Shown piece by piece: positions 55,551 through 64,000 of a stretch of DNA of 64,000 nt (the first letter of the stretch is position 1; every line of letters begins with the position of its first letter). The position numbers and the translations under genes were made by a program. This DNA comes from Pirellula sp. (lineage in GTDB: Bacteria > Planctomycetota > Planctomycetia > Pirellulales > PNKZ01), in NCBI GenBank assembly GCA_013822735.1, contig PNKZ01000006.1, positions 1 to 64,000 on the forward strand. Direction: 5' to 3'. The notes beneath the pieces are model-generated. The model searched no databases, was not told the DNA's origin, and worked only from the letters and a program-made list of their open reading frames with translations.

Positions 55551-56786
55551 GTGCCGCACCATCCCGAACTGGAAGGTTCGGTCCACGACCTGAGCGACGC
55601 ATTGGTCTTCTCCGTCGCAACGCGTTGGATGACCGCGCAAGGCGACGATCAAAAAAAGCTCACCTCGACGATCGCACAATGGCTTGTTCGCGAACACGCC
55701 AACGAGCTGCCGTGGATCGATCTGCGTTGGAACGAGAAACGCCGTGTCGATTTGACGCGCTATCGCGTCTACAAAATTGTCCGAGAGGCCGTCGAGCGTG
55801 GATTTGTCCAATTGAATCCGCCGCAAGCCGTGCAGCGCGCCGAGGACATCTATAAGAAATACGGACTGAATTCGAAACGTAATGAGATTCGGGTCGTCGA
55901 CGTCACGGAAGATGTCGTCAACGACATGGTGGCCCGGGCGACGGCGGAAACTGCCGTCAGCCTGATCAAAAAGCTCGTGGTGCAAAATGCCGCCGCTGCC
56001 AAAGCGGCCGGTAAGTCGGCGGCCGACGCGGAGCCGATTGGCATCGGTCTGGGAGCCGGCTACAGTTCATTGGCGGTGATCTCGTATCTCGCAAAGCTCT
56101 TAAAGACGCTCCCCGTCTATCCGAAACTTCGGCTTCATGCTCTGACGCCGACAATTCAAGATCCGATGCTGAGTCCGGTCACGTTTTTCCGCCTCTTCGA
56201 CGCCGCCGACCAGATCGAGTTCGTCGACCTACCGACGGCCGCGACGGTGCCGATGCGCGACTATGCCCGTTTAAAAGTGCAAGACGAAAATATCGAACGT
56301 GCGTTCGAGCTTCGACACAAAGTTCAATTGATCATCAGCAGCTTAGCGTGGTCGCGTGACCCGGACGGACTGATGCAGAACTATTTAAAGCACCACTCCC
56401 GAAAGCCGAAAGGCCTGGAGGCGGGGCGCTTCGTCGGCGACGTGCAGTACCTGCCGTACGACGACAACGGCCCGGTGCTGTTTCCCGACCAATCGGAAGC
56501 CGATGATCGAACCGGCGACGATAAAGAAAATTGGCGAGCCGTGACTCTGTTTGACTGGCCGGACCTGATAGCGTTTCACGACGCGGAGGAGGATACCCAA
56601 TCCGCGCCGCAGCGGTACTTGGTCATTAGCGCCGCGCCTTGTCGGCGATGTTCGCGCAGCAAATGGCGTGCGATCGTACCGCTATTGAAGTCGATGCGGT
56701 TTTGGACACATCTGGTAACGGACGACCTCACCGCGCGCGAACTTATTGAAGAACAAGATCTCCGACTGCCAAGGGGCGCCGATTAG
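55551..56786 (+). CDS. SorC-like sugar-binding regulator
   Basis: A 411-residue protein starting at a GTG (55551) with GAGGAG 7 nt upstream; another GTG at 55536 is in frame. The middle resembles the SorC sugar-binding domain: VREAVERGFVQLNPPQ leading to AEDIYKKYGL, then IGIGLGAGYSSLAVISYLA. The first 75 residues may hold a divergent helix-turn-helix (LTSTIAQWLVREH). The C-terminus includes an extra CRRCSRSKW segment. No sugar-catabolic gene is adjacent. Regulator of carbohydrate use is a guess; the family call is by pattern, not alignment. Confidence 0.5.
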   Translation: MPHHPELEGSVHDLSDALVFSVATRWMTAQGDDQKKLTSTIAQWLVREHANELPWIDLRWNEKRRVDLTRYRVYKIVREAVERGFVQLNPPQAVQRAEDIYKKYGLNSKRNEIRVVDVTEDVVNDMVARATAETAVSLIKKLVVQNAAAAKAAGKSAADAEPIGIGLGAGYSSLAVISYLAKLLKTLPVYPKLRLHALTPTIQDPMLSPVTFFRLFDAADQIEFVDLPTAATVPMRDYARLKVQDENIERAFELRHKVQLIISSLAWSRDPDGLMQNYLKHHSRKPKGLEAGRFVGDVQYLPYDDNGPVLFPDQSEADDRTGDDKENWRAVTLFDWPDLIAFHDAEEDTQSAPQRYLVISAAPCRRCSRSKWRAIVPLLKSMRFWTHLVTDDLTARELIEEQDLRLPRGAD

Positions 56787-57217
56787 GCGCCCGTAACGGC
56801 GGTGAGCCGATAAAGGCCTTCTGCTTGGTTGGCGCTACGGCGAACGCGCATGACCTTACGAATCGCTCGACGAACATCGACGGCACGTACAACATAGCTC
56901 GCCGTTGGATATTCCGACTCGTAGCCTGCGCCTTTCACGATCGCGTCCGGATCGGCGGCATCCCACCCGACGATGACGCGTCGCATCGCCGCATCGTGTG
57001 CGTTGCCGAACAGCAGATTCTGCGAAGTCCAAGCAACGCGACTGGGACGATCGATCATTTGTCTTTCCGACAACCAGTGAAACAGGCACCCCTTCCCGTG
57101 ACCGTCAATGAAACGACCGCGAATAACGCGATCGGCCCTCAACGCCTTCCAAAGCGACTTTAGTCCCGAGGTGGGAATGGCGGCAAACACCAATTCTAAA
57201 TCCTGTTGCTTGCTCAT
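56783..57217 (-). CDS. Hypothetical protein
   Basis: A 144-residue protein starting MSKQQDLELVFAAIP with GGAG upstream. A strand-helix pattern (RGRFIDGHGKGCLFHWLSE; ASYVVRAVDVRRAIRKVMRVRRS) is protein-like, but no family was recognised. Its stop overlaps the end of the convergent SorC-like gene by 4 nt. Confidence 0.6.
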   Translation of the reverse strand: MSKQQDLELVFAAIPTSGLKSLWKALRADRVIRGRFIDGHGKGCLFHWLSERQMIDRPSRVAWTSQNLLFGNAHDAAMRRVIVGWDAADPDAIVKGAGYESEYPTASYVVRAVDVRRAIRKVMRVRRSANQAEGLYRLTAVTGA

Positions 57218-57553
57218 GATTATCTCCATTTCGAATCGGATGGGTTGGCTGGTAGACGCGCTGTCATTTTGCGTCTCAAAGGAGCGATGACCTTCTATGC
57301 AAATGCCGTACGCAATGGCCGAAACTTCGCGGCAACATCCGCAATTGGTCGAAGTTCAACCGCCGTGACTCACGCTCGCACATTAGGGGCGAGCGGATTG
57401 TGCAATGCGTCGCGGATGGTCGATTTACGAAATTATTCCTGCCGGTCGTTCTGCAATCTTGCCGGTCAATTCTACGCGACGTGGAAACACTCCAAGTTGC
57501 GACAATTACGCGAGTAAACACCCCTGCATGATTGGGCTTCAATTCTCGGTTGA
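57218..57553. other. Intergenic spacer, nothing recognised
   Basis: About 340 nt, somewhat AT-richer than the genes around it. No frame with a plausible start, no hairpin terminator and no repeat was found. Confidence 0.5.
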
Positions 57554-58363
57554 CTACGTGAGTTTACGGACCAGCCAATCAGCGACTGTTGGCGAAGTCT
57601 GCATTAGCGCAAAGACGATGCGGGCCTTCCAAGGGACAATCAACTCGCGGCGGCGACCTTCGCAGGCGGCGAGAATCTTAGCGGCGAGTTTCTCCGGCGG
57701 AATCCGATTGGTTTTTACACCGCCCCCCGGCTTCCGCGCTTCCGGGGGCAGGTTCGCAAGTTCTTCGGGGCTTCGTACCCGATCGTCATCGCGCGCAATC
57801 GGCCCGGGACAGACCAAAAGAACATTGAGTCCTTCCGGCTCCAATTCCAGGCGCAATTGCTGCGTATACGCTGTAAGCGCGAACTTCGAAGCCGGATAGG
57901 CGCCCAACCATCGTGAAGCGGACTTACCCGACAACGACCCGATGTTCACTAAATGACCGCGCGACGCCAACAAGTGCGGCGCGGCGGCACGCGTCGTTCG
58001 CACGACGGCGAAGAGATTCAAGTCCACCATCGCTCGAAAGTCTTCGACCGTCGTATCCAAGATCGCTTTGCGCATCGACAGACCGGCGTTGTTCACTAAT
58101 GCGTCAAGTCGACCGAACCGATCCATGGATTGTTGCACGAGATTGGAAACATCTTCGTCGCGCAAAACATCCGTCGGAATGCCGACCACGGCGCCGCTTG
58201 CGCCGAACTTCTGCAACTTCGCTACCGCAGCTTCGAGCGGCCCTGCGGTGCGCGCCGCCAGTACGACGTTCGCACCCGCGCGTACAAGCGCCTCGGCAAT
58301 GTGAAGCCCGAGTCCCCCGGATGCGCCCGTTAAGATCGCAGTCTTATTATTCCAGTACGTCAT
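57554..58363 (-). CDS. Short-chain dehydrogenase/reductase
   Basis: A 269-residue classical SDR. Start at MTYWNNKTAILTGASGGLG (58363), where the cofactor motif TGASGGLG lies at 12-19; VNNAGLS and the active-site YPASK with upstream Ser (IGSLSGKSAS) are present. An upstream extension to 58438 has no similarity. Substrate unknown. The C-terminal basic segment WKARIVFALMQTSPTVADW suggests membrane association. It follows the DUF6174 gene by 76 nt on the same strand. Confidence 0.93.
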   Translation of the reverse strand: MTYWNNKTAILTGASGGLGLHIAEALVRAGANVVLAARTAGPLEAAVAKLQKFGASGAVVGIPTDVLRDEDVSNLVQQSMDRFGRLDALVNNAGLSMRKAILDTTVEDFRAMVDLNLFAVVRTTRAAAPHLLASRGHLVNIGSLSGKSASRWLGAYPASKFALTAYTQQLRLELEPEGLNVLLVCPGPIARDDDRVRSPEELANLPPEARKPGGGVKTNRIPPEKLAAKILAACEGRRRELIVPWKARIVFALMQTSPTVADWLVRKLT

Positions 58364-58439
58364 GGCTCTTGCAGATTGAGGGGACGGCAGTTTCACAAAC
58401 GGTTGTTCGGCATTGCCGCTTCCCGGCGAAGCGTACAAA

Positions 58440-58964
58440 CTAGTGAACGACGAACTCCGTCACGGTCCATTCCAGATCTTGGTGGCGTCCGTAGATCTGA
58501 TGTAAGTAGTGCTTCGGAAAGCCGTACTTGGGATCAAACTCGCAGCGCATATGAATACTGCCGGGCTCCACGCCGAATTTTTCTACGGCTCGCTCGCGAT
58601 TGTCGAAATCGGTCGAAAGCGTTTCAAACATTCCCGGCACAGTCCAAGGTTCCCACGTTCGCTCCTGACGCATAGGCGTACCGTTTCGCGTCATTCCGGT
58701 GGCCGCTCCCTTTCGAACGCTCACTTTCAACTCACCAGTCTGCCGTCCTGCAATTTTCACTGTGAGATCGTAATCGGCGGGTTGCGCTTTGCCCCAAACC
58801 AATTCTGCGGCCGCCAGATCGACAGGATGAATTTCCGGCAATCCGGGCAACAGCGACTTTAACCCCCAAAACGCAAGCCCGATGAACAATAAAGCGACGC
58901 CGGCCGCCCAGTATCGGAGCTTCGAAACACGCTTCGGCGAAGTTGAGTCTTGAGCGTCAGACAT
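58440..58964 (-). CDS. Membrane-anchored DUF6174-like protein
   Basis: A 174-residue protein with one N-terminal membrane helix (about 18-38) and a mature part in the DUF6174 pattern: LVWGKAQPADYDLTVKI, a VSVRKG strand, a (T)MFETLSTDF segment, and CEFDPKYGFPKHYLHQIYGR near the end. Function unknown. I take only the MSDAQD start; the longer frame reaching 60014 runs antisense through pyk and is not real. Divergent from pyk with 177 nt between. Confidence 0.72.
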   Translation of the reverse strand: MSDAQDSTSPKRVSKLRYWAAGVALLFIGLAFWGLKSLLPGLPEIHPVDLAAAELVWGKAQPADYDLTVKIAGRQTGELKVSVRKGAATGMTRNGTPMRQERTWEPWTVPGMFETLSTDFDNRERAVEKFGVEPGSIHMRCEFDPKYGFPKHYLHQIYGRHQDLEWTVTEFVVH

Positions 58965-59141
58965 GCAAGCGAATTGTAATGAAAATGCGGCGCACCATTT
59001 TCTCGATGTGTCGCAGACCGGAACAGGGCTCGTGCAAACGAACCTATATTCGATAAAGTATACTCGCCGAGGCGTGCTCGTGAGACATCGAGACTTGCCG
59101 CTTCGTGTTGTTTGCTTGCCGTACTCCAACCATGAAGCGCC

Positions 59142-60596
59142 ATGAACAATCGACTTCCCGGTTTCCGAGCCAATACGAAAATCATCGCCACGGTGGGTCC
59201 CGCCTGCCGTGAAGAGGCTCAACTGGCGGCCCTGATCTCCGCCGGCGTCGATGTCTTCCGGCTGAACATGGCGCACGGTGAAATCCCGCAACACGAAGAG
59301 GTACTTCACCGCGTCAGAAAGCTCAGCGCGGAGTCGAAGCATCCCGTCGCCGTGCTCGTGGACCTCGCCGGTCCTAAGATCCGTCTCGGTGAAATCCCCG
59401 GCGGCTCCTATGAGTGCGAACTCGGCCAAGAGTTTTATTTCATTCGCGAAGAGGAATCGAACGACCCGCGCCGACTCCCCTCGACCTATGATCGACTGGT
59501 CGACGAACTCGAGGTCGGCGACCAAGTGATGCTGGCCGACGGCACCGTGAGCATGCTCGTCGAAGCGAAGTCGCGCGAGGGAGCAAAGTGCCGTTGCGTT
59601 CAAGCCGGGCTCATTCGTAGTCGCCAGGGGATCAACCTGCCGGGCGTAAAAGTCAGCCTGCCCGCCATGAGCGAGGAAGATAAGGAACATGCCGTTTGGG
59701 CGGCGAAAAACGGCGTCGACTTCGTGAGCCTGAGCTTCGTCCGTTCCCCCAAGGAAGTTCTTGAGCTCAAATGGCTCTTGGATTTTCACCGTTCCCCGGC
59801 CTTGGTAATCGCGAAGATTGAAAAGCAAGAGGCGCTCGATCAATTGGAAGCGATTGTCGATGCGACGGATGGAATCATGGTCGCGCGCGGCGACTTGGGC
59901 GTAGAAATCGACGTGGCGAAGATGCCGGTCGTGCAGAAGCGCATCATCGCGATGTGCCACCGCTATCAGAAGCCGGTGATCGTGGCGACCCAAATGTTGG
60001 ACAGCATGCAACATTCGCCCCGTCCGACCCGCGCAGAAGTCACCGACATCGCCAACGCCATTCTCGACGGCTGCGACGCCTGCATGCTTTCCGGCGAAAC
60101 GGCGGTGGGGGACTTTCCGACGGCGGCGGTCGAGATGATGAACCGCGTAGCATTAGCAACGGAGCCGCTGTTTGCCACCCGAGCAAAGCCGGATATGCCC
60201 GACATGCTTCCCGAAGGTCTAGAGAAAATCACGCACGGCGTGGTGCTCGGCGCGGCGAGCATCGCCAAACAACTTGACGCCAAGATGCTGATTGTGGTGA
60301 GCAACAGCGGCGTGACGGCTTTGGCCCTTTCGAAACACCGCAACCTCGTGCCGATCTTGGGCGTAAGCACGCGCGAGTCGACCATTCGGCAGATGTGTTT
60401 GTACTGGGGCGTGGTCCCGATGGTCGACGCTCCGACTACGGACAGCATCGAACTCATTCAGCACGTGCAGAAGTGGGGACTCGAGAACGGCAGTCTCGAG
60501 AACGGCGATCACATCGTTCTGGTCGCGGGCATCGGCCTTGCTTCTAAGGGACATAACATGGTCCGCGTTCATACCGTCGGACAAGCCGCCGGTTAG
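59142..60596 (+). CDS. pyk: Pyruvate kinase
   Basis: A 484-residue glycolytic enzyme transferring phosphate from phosphoenolpyruvate to ADP. Motifs: KIIATVGPAC, VDLAGPKIRLGEI, the metal/active-site MVARGDLGVEID, IVATQMLDSM and SGETAVGDFP. The C-terminal regulatory domain is present (STRESTIRQMCLYWGVVPM). Full length, intact. A short spacer with no repeat follows. Confidence 0.97.
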   Translation: MNNRLPGFRANTKIIATVGPACREEAQLAALISAGVDVFRLNMAHGEIPQHEEVLHRVRKLSAESKHPVAVLVDLAGPKIRLGEIPGGSYECELGQEFYFIREEESNDPRRLPSTYDRLVDELEVGDQVMLADGTVSMLVEAKSREGAKCRCVQAGLIRSRQGINLPGVKVSLPAMSEEDKEHAVWAAKNGVDFVSLSFVRSPKEVLELKWLLDFHRSPALVIAKIEKQEALDQLEAIVDATDGIMVARGDLGVEIDVAKMPVVQKRIIAMCHRYQKPVIVATQMLDSMQHSPRPTRAEVTDIANAILDGCDACMLSGETAVGDFPTAAVEMMNRVALATEPLFATRAKPDMPDMLPEGLEKITHGVVLGAASIAKQLDAKMLIVVSNSGVTALALSKHRNLVPILGVSTRESTIRQMCLYWGVVPMVDAPTTDSIELIQHVQKWGLENGSLENGDHIVLVAGIGLASKGHNMVRVHTVGQAAG

Positions 60597-60744
60597 CGCT
60601 GCCGGTATTAGCGATCGTCACGACCGGTCGACGTCGTACGGGTTCCATGAAATTGTTGGAACTCGGAAGCCGATAGCTGCTAGAGCGTGCGTCCCGACGT
60701 CGGATCGGAATTCATCGACGCGCGGCCTTCGCTAAGGATTGCAC

Positions 60745-61107
60745 ATGCCGCTCGCTCGCTTCGTGTCGGGCCTCCTAGTCGCCGTCTTCGGCGTAACCGC
60801 TACGAGTGTTCAGGCCGACGATTGCTTTCGTCGAATGGGCGTCGGCTACAGTGCCGGCTACCATGCTCCGGCGCCGTTCACGCAATCGTCAACATGCGTC
60901 AAGCTTCCAGGCTGGTTATGCTGGAAAGGGGCCTGCTGCCATCCTGGTGCGACGACCACGGGATGTGATTGCGCACCTTGTGCTTCGCCCCCCAATGTTG
61001 GTTGCGCGCCCGGTTGCGGAATTCCGCTCCTTCGCTCCGGGGGAGGCTGTCCCCCGCCGTGCGGCTGCGGGCCTGTCCGTTGCCCGACGTGCCCCGGGCT
61101 CAATTAA
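60745..61107 (+). CDS. Cys-rich secreted small protein
   Basis: A 120-residue protein with a signal peptide (about 1-25, ending SVQA) and a mature part of about 95 residues with 15 cysteines, many in CC, CxC and CxxC pairs (GACCHPG, GCDCAPCAS, CPPPCGCGPVRCPTCP), plus Gly and Pro. The ATG at 60745 has AAGGA 6 nt upstream; a TTG two codons earlier is possible. No family was recognised. Such a protein could be a disulfide-stabilised surface component or a metal binder. A strong terminator follows 175 nt later. Confidence 0.75.
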   Translation: MPLARFVSGLLVAVFGVTATSVQADDCFRRMGVGYSAGYHAPAPFTQSSTCVKLPGWLCWKGACCHPGATTTGCDCAPCASPPNVGCAPGCGIPLLRSGGGCPPPCGCGPVRCPTCPGLN

Positions 61108-61474
61108 GCCTCGATCTTGCCGGCTCGACGCGCTCGGTACGGTGTGAATTTACCGTTAGCATTTAGCGAGCCTTTGTCGCCGTTTGAGATTTAAGCACGG
61201 TCGCAGAATCCATTGAAGTGACGACAAGACTGCGTCGATAGATCTATTAGACGCACGGCCGGCCGTCGCGTTTCAGGATAGAGGTCATGGCAAACCGACG
61301 GATCGGATTGCCATGACCTTTTTTCATTTGGCGACCGCAAGCCAAGCAGATTCTCTATAGCGCATGGCTCGCGACTCGGGCGACCGGTTTCCGTCGCGCC
61401 GCGGTTCGTCTATCATAGCGCTTCGCACCCCCCGGCGCCGAAGCTATTGGCGCCCGACTTCTTGCGGAGCATCG
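61108..61474. other. Spacer with terminator
   Basis: About 370 nt between the Cys-rich gene and the permease. The only feature is the terminator at 61282-61324; the 175 nt before it could be a long 3' UTR. A TTG start for the permease lies at its right end. Confidence 0.5.
61282..61324 (+). terminator. Rho-independent terminator
   Basis: 12-bp stem aggtcatggcaa / ttgccatgacct with a 14-nt loop and six T. It ends transcription from the Cys-rich gene. Confidence 0.88.
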
Positions 61475-63322
61475 TTGTTGGTCGGCCCTGTATTTACGCG
61501 CGAATTATCCATCCTGCCTCGCCGCGGACGGTTGTTTGTCGCGCGCGGTGCGTATGTCGGCGGGTTGGCGGCGCTTTGGATCACGGCTTGGCAGGTTCTC
61601 GCCGGCACGCAGATCGTTCGCAACGTCGGCGATTTTGCTTATTTCGGCTCCACCGTCTTTCAGGTGTTAGCGCCGCTGCACCTCATGGCGGCGATGTTTT
61701 TCGCGGCACTGTCGACGGCCGCCGCCGTTGCCCACGAGAAAGATCGCCGTACGTTCGATCTCTTGTTGTTGACCAACCTGACGAATCGCGAGCTCGTGCT
61801 CGGCCGACTCTTCGCCTCGCTCTTGAGCGTCGTCGATTTCACCATTGCCGCAGCTCCGCTCTTTGCGTTGAGCGCGCTCTGCGGTGGCGTCGATTTTCGG
61901 CAGATATCCGCCGTGTTCGTCGTCACATTAGCAGGCGTCACGACGGCGGGGAGTTTGGGATCAACGATCGCCCTTTGGCGGGAACGCACTTTTCAAACGT
62001 TAGCGACGACGGTACTCGTCCTGGTCGCGTGGACAGGTCTTTGGGAAGCAGTCGATCGCGGACTCTTCGGAAACATTATTGCCGGAACAGACGCACGCGG
62101 TTGGGCGGCCGCCGCGAGCCCCTGGCATGCGGCCATAAGTTGCACGCGGCCGTTTGACGACCTGCGAATTGCGCTAGGCCAATTCTTGATGATGCCGTGG
62201 CAAGCGTCCCTTCTCAGCTCGCTAGTGCTTGCCGCGTTGCTCAATGCAATTGCCGTGTGGCGAGTCCGCGTCTGGAATCCGTCGCGCGAGTTGTTTCAAG
62301 CTCCCACGGCGCCCGCTCAGCCCGCTAAAAGCGGCGATCTGCCTCATGCCTGGAGCTTGCGCGCATTGCAATCCGATGCAGCAGCAACGGGGCCCGAACT
62401 CGTGAAGGCGAACGACGCGATCGCCGGACGCGGCTTGCGGGCCAGCCGGAACGTTTGGGACAATCCGGTACTGTGGCGCGAAATCATGACGTGGGCCTAC
62501 GGCCGCAAGGTCCTCTTCGTCCGGCTGTTCTATGCGGCACTCGTAGCCGCCTTGGCATGGGGCGCTTTGCAAACGGCCGACAACTCACGAACCTCGGCGC
62601 TCGATTGGGTGCTCATCGCGGCACCGGCCGCCGTGCTCGGCGCTTTGCTCATCAACATGCAAGCCGTGTCGGCCATCACGTCCGAACGGGACGCCAATGC
62701 GCTCGATCTTTTGCTTGTTACGGATCTCACGTCAAAGGAATTCGTCTTCGGAAAGCTTGCCGGCGTGTTCTTTAACGCTAAAGAAATGCTGCTTCTACCG
62801 CTTGTCCTTCTGGCGCTTTTGTGGCAGATCGGCGCAGCGAATGGCGAGTCGACCCTCTACATCGCCATCGGCTGGCTATCGCTTTCGGCCTTCGCCGCCG
62901 TACTCGGAATACACGTCGGCATGCACTATGCGAACTCGCGCCAAGCCGCCGCAGTGAGCCTTGCGACGGTCTTCTTCCTGATCGTCGGAGTCGGCGTGAG
63001 CATGCGCATCATGACTGCGTTCAGCGGCTCTTTTCAGGCCCAGCTGCAACCGTTCCTCGCCACGATCGTCGGGGGCGGGGTGGGACTGTATGCGGCGCTC
63101 GGAAGACGCAACCCTTCGCCGGCGATCACGCTCGGATCGTTTATCTTGCCGCTGGCGACGTTCTATGCGTTGACGAGCTTTCTCATCGGCGCGGGCCTGG
63201 CCGCTACGTTGGCCGTCGTGGGCGCCTATAGCTTCACGACCGCCGCGTTGCTCATTCCCGCCATCTTTGAGTTCGACGTCGCGACGGGACGCACCTCGGG
63301 CGGCGAAGAACGCGACGGCTGA
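61475..63322 (+). CDS. ABC-2 type permease with duplicated halves
   Basis: A protein of about 615 residues with roughly 12 hydrophobic helices. Each half carries the same motif: EKDRRTFDLLLLTNLTNREL (near residue 88) and ERDANALDLLLVTDLTSKEF (near 404), showing an internal duplication of an ABC-2 permease. No ATPase gene is adjacent. The start is uncertain: a TTG at 61475 has GGAG 5 nt upstream and fits the homology; an ATG at 61364 would add a basic, non-homologous 37 residues. Exports an unknown substrate; gliding or secretion permeases are similar. Confidence 0.82.
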   Translation: MLVGPVFTRELSILPRRGRLFVARGAYVGGLAALWITAWQVLAGTQIVRNVGDFAYFGSTVFQVLAPLHLMAAMFFAALSTAAAVAHEKDRRTFDLLLLTNLTNRELVLGRLFASLLSVVDFTIAAAPLFALSALCGGVDFRQISAVFVVTLAGVTTAGSLGSTIALWRERTFQTLATTVLVLVAWTGLWEAVDRGLFGNIIAGTDARGWAAAASPWHAAISCTRPFDDLRIALGQFLMMPWQASLLSSLVLAALLNAIAVWRVRVWNPSRELFQAPTAPAQPAKSGDLPHAWSLRALQSDAAATGPELVKANDAIAGRGLRASRNVWDNPVLWREIMTWAYGRKVLFVRLFYAALVAALAWGALQTADNSRTSALDWVLIAAPAAVLGALLINMQAVSAITSERDANALDLLLVTDLTSKEFVFGKLAGVFFNAKEMLLLPLVLLALLWQIGAANGESTLYIAIGWLSLSAFAAVLGIHVGMHYANSRQAAAVSLATVFFLIVGVGVSMRIMTAFSGSFQAQLQPFLATIVGGGVGLYAALGRRNPSPAITLGSFILPLATFYALTSFLIGAGLAATLAVVGAYSFTTAALLIPAIFEFDVATGRTSGGEERDG

Positions 63323-63330
63323 CCCGCGGC

Positions 63331-63564
63331 CTACTTGTGATAGCCTATCGACTTGATGACGGCGACCATTTCTTCGTGGGTGATGAAGCGACGGCGATGC
63401 AACCGCTTGTAGTTGTCAATCGCCATGGCCAACTCACGGGCCTCTTGCGAAAGCTCACTGTGCGCGTCGGCAAATTGACGTCGCTCCAGGTTCGGGCGCT
63501 CGGCCGCTTCGCCTTGACGCCGGTCTTGAAAACTAGCTTGGGTGTAATCGACTTCCGGCATCAT
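63331..63564 (-). CDS. Small conserved planctomycete protein
   Basis: A 77-residue protein starting at one of two adjacent ATG codons (63564 with GAGGA 7 nt upstream). The C-terminus (YKRLHRRRFITHEEMVAVIKSIGYHK) matches a motif I recall in many small planctomycete proteins: Y-K-R-x-H-x-R-x-F-x-T-x-x-E ... LGYxK. Function unknown. Convergent with the permease gene. Confidence 0.72.
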   Translation of the reverse strand: MMPEVDYTQASFQDRRQGEAAERPNLERRQFADAHSELSQEARELAMAIDNYKRLHRRRFITHEEMVAVIKSIGYHK

Positions 63565-63795
63565 GGCAAATCCTCTGTTCGGCGCCTGATAGACATCACG
63601 TGGCGCCTCGGTCGCCGTCCATGGAGAAAACGGGCCGCCGTGCAACTTTAGATCGGCAAGGAGAGCCCGGCAAATGAACCGAGTGCGGGATGACGACATG
63701 ACCGGCATTCCGCAACGTCATGCAGAACGGCCGCACGTCATATCCGCTACCATCGACATCTCCCGCACCGCGCAAGCTGAAAGCCTGGCGATCGC

Positions 63796-64000
63796 TCAGC
63801 GGCGCAAAGGGCTCGCGGGAACGGGCATCGCGGCGGCCGTTCGTTGGATGAGTTCTTGGTGGCGAGGGTTGTCGGGAGCAAGCATGAGCGCTTGCTGCGC
63901 TGCTTGATAAGCTGCGGCCGAATTGCCGGAGGCGACTTCGGCTTCGGCGAGTAATGCCAACAAGTCGGCATTTGCCGTACCGCGCGAAATCGCCGTGCGA
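63796..64000 (-). CDS. C-terminal end of a TPR protein (partial)
   Basis: An open frame enters at the right edge and ends at 63796. The visible 67 residues read as one TPR-like unit: ADLLALLAEAEVASGNSAAAYQ followed by AALMLAPDNPRHQELI-type residues, then a short Arg/Pro tail. The start lies outside the window. It is the last part of a tetratricopeptide-repeat protein; identity unknown. Confidence 0.7.
   Translation of the reverse strand, partial: RTAISRGTANADLLALLAEAEVASGNSAAAYQAAQQALMLAPDNPRHQELIQRTAAAMPVPASPLRR

Noticed and set aside
58965-60014. N-terminal extension of the DUF6174 frame
   Set aside because: Runs antisense through pyk; the real protein begins with MSDAQD and a membrane helix at 58964.
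1-64000. tRNA, rRNA, CRISPR arrays, IS elements, phage genes
   Set aside because: Looked for cloverleaf-like T-loops, spaced direct repeats and transposase or integrase motifs; none seen by reading.

Overview
The window looks like a chromosomal segment of a planctomycete, probably close to the Pirellulales. The evidence is the GC-rich coding sequence and several families typical of that phylum: a Tat-exported DUF1501 protein, a Tat-exported Gfo/Idh/MocA oxidoreductase, two Ser/Thr kinases sharing a planctomycete-type N-terminal module, concanavalin/DUF1080-like sensor domains, an MJ0042-like zinc-ribbon membrane protein, and a small conserved protein ending in a GY(H/R)K-type tail. No rRNA, tRNA, CRISPR array, phage or IS transposase was seen. 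The species call is inference from gene content.

Layout. 1-6.9 kb: an orphan Imm22-like immunity gene, DUF1501, a beta-propeller glycosidase-like protein, a MarR regulator, a secreted EF-hand/esterase and a HELTH metallopeptidase-like protein. 6.9-17.5 kb: a co-directional block of tgt, a small membrane protein, a 1478-residue receptor-like kinase with a C-type lectin end, yajC and a fused secDF, closed by a strong terminator. 17.7-25.9 kb: LysM protein, serine-less alpha/beta hydrolase, vWA protein, lipoprotein, ymdB and rny. 26-32.4 kb: tilS, an MFS transporter and a giant AsmA/TamB-like protein. 32.6-35.8 kb: small protein, dapF, DUF374 acyltransferase, F420-type oxidoreductase and a hypothetical. 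35.9-44 kb: DUF885 peptidase-like protein, Gfo/Idh oxidoreductase, an Nramp-like carrier carrying EF-hand loops, and a trypsin-SirB1 fusion. 44.1-47.4 kb: beta-hydroxyacid dehydrogenase-kbl-tdh operon. 47.5-48.5 kb: [2Fe-2S] Bfd-like protein and bacterioferritin, convergent, with a Fur-box-like operator. 48.8-64 kb: PQQ-type propeller lipoprotein, zinc-ribbon membrane protein, soluble kinase, phosphodiesterase, beta-lactamase-like protein, SorC-like regulator, SDR, DUF6174 protein, pyk, a Cys-rich exported protein, a duplicated ABC-2 permease, a small conserved protein and the end of a TPR gene running off the right edge.

How the parts fit. tgt/yajC/secDF is a widely conserved translation-to-secretion cluster; here a large lectin-kinase sits inside it. 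rny-ymdB is an RNA-decay pair, kbl-tdh is threonine catabolism, and bfd/bfr is iron storage and release. Several intergenic spacers hold MITE/REP-like inverted repeats of at least three unrelated kinds. The most unusual items are the lectin-kinase in the sec cluster, the Ala/Thr repeats in both periplasmic parts of SecDF, tandem EF-hand loops inside an Nramp-like transporter, the protease-SirB1 fusion, a bacterioferritin with Ser at a ferroxidase-ligand position, and the iron locus with its palindromic operator.
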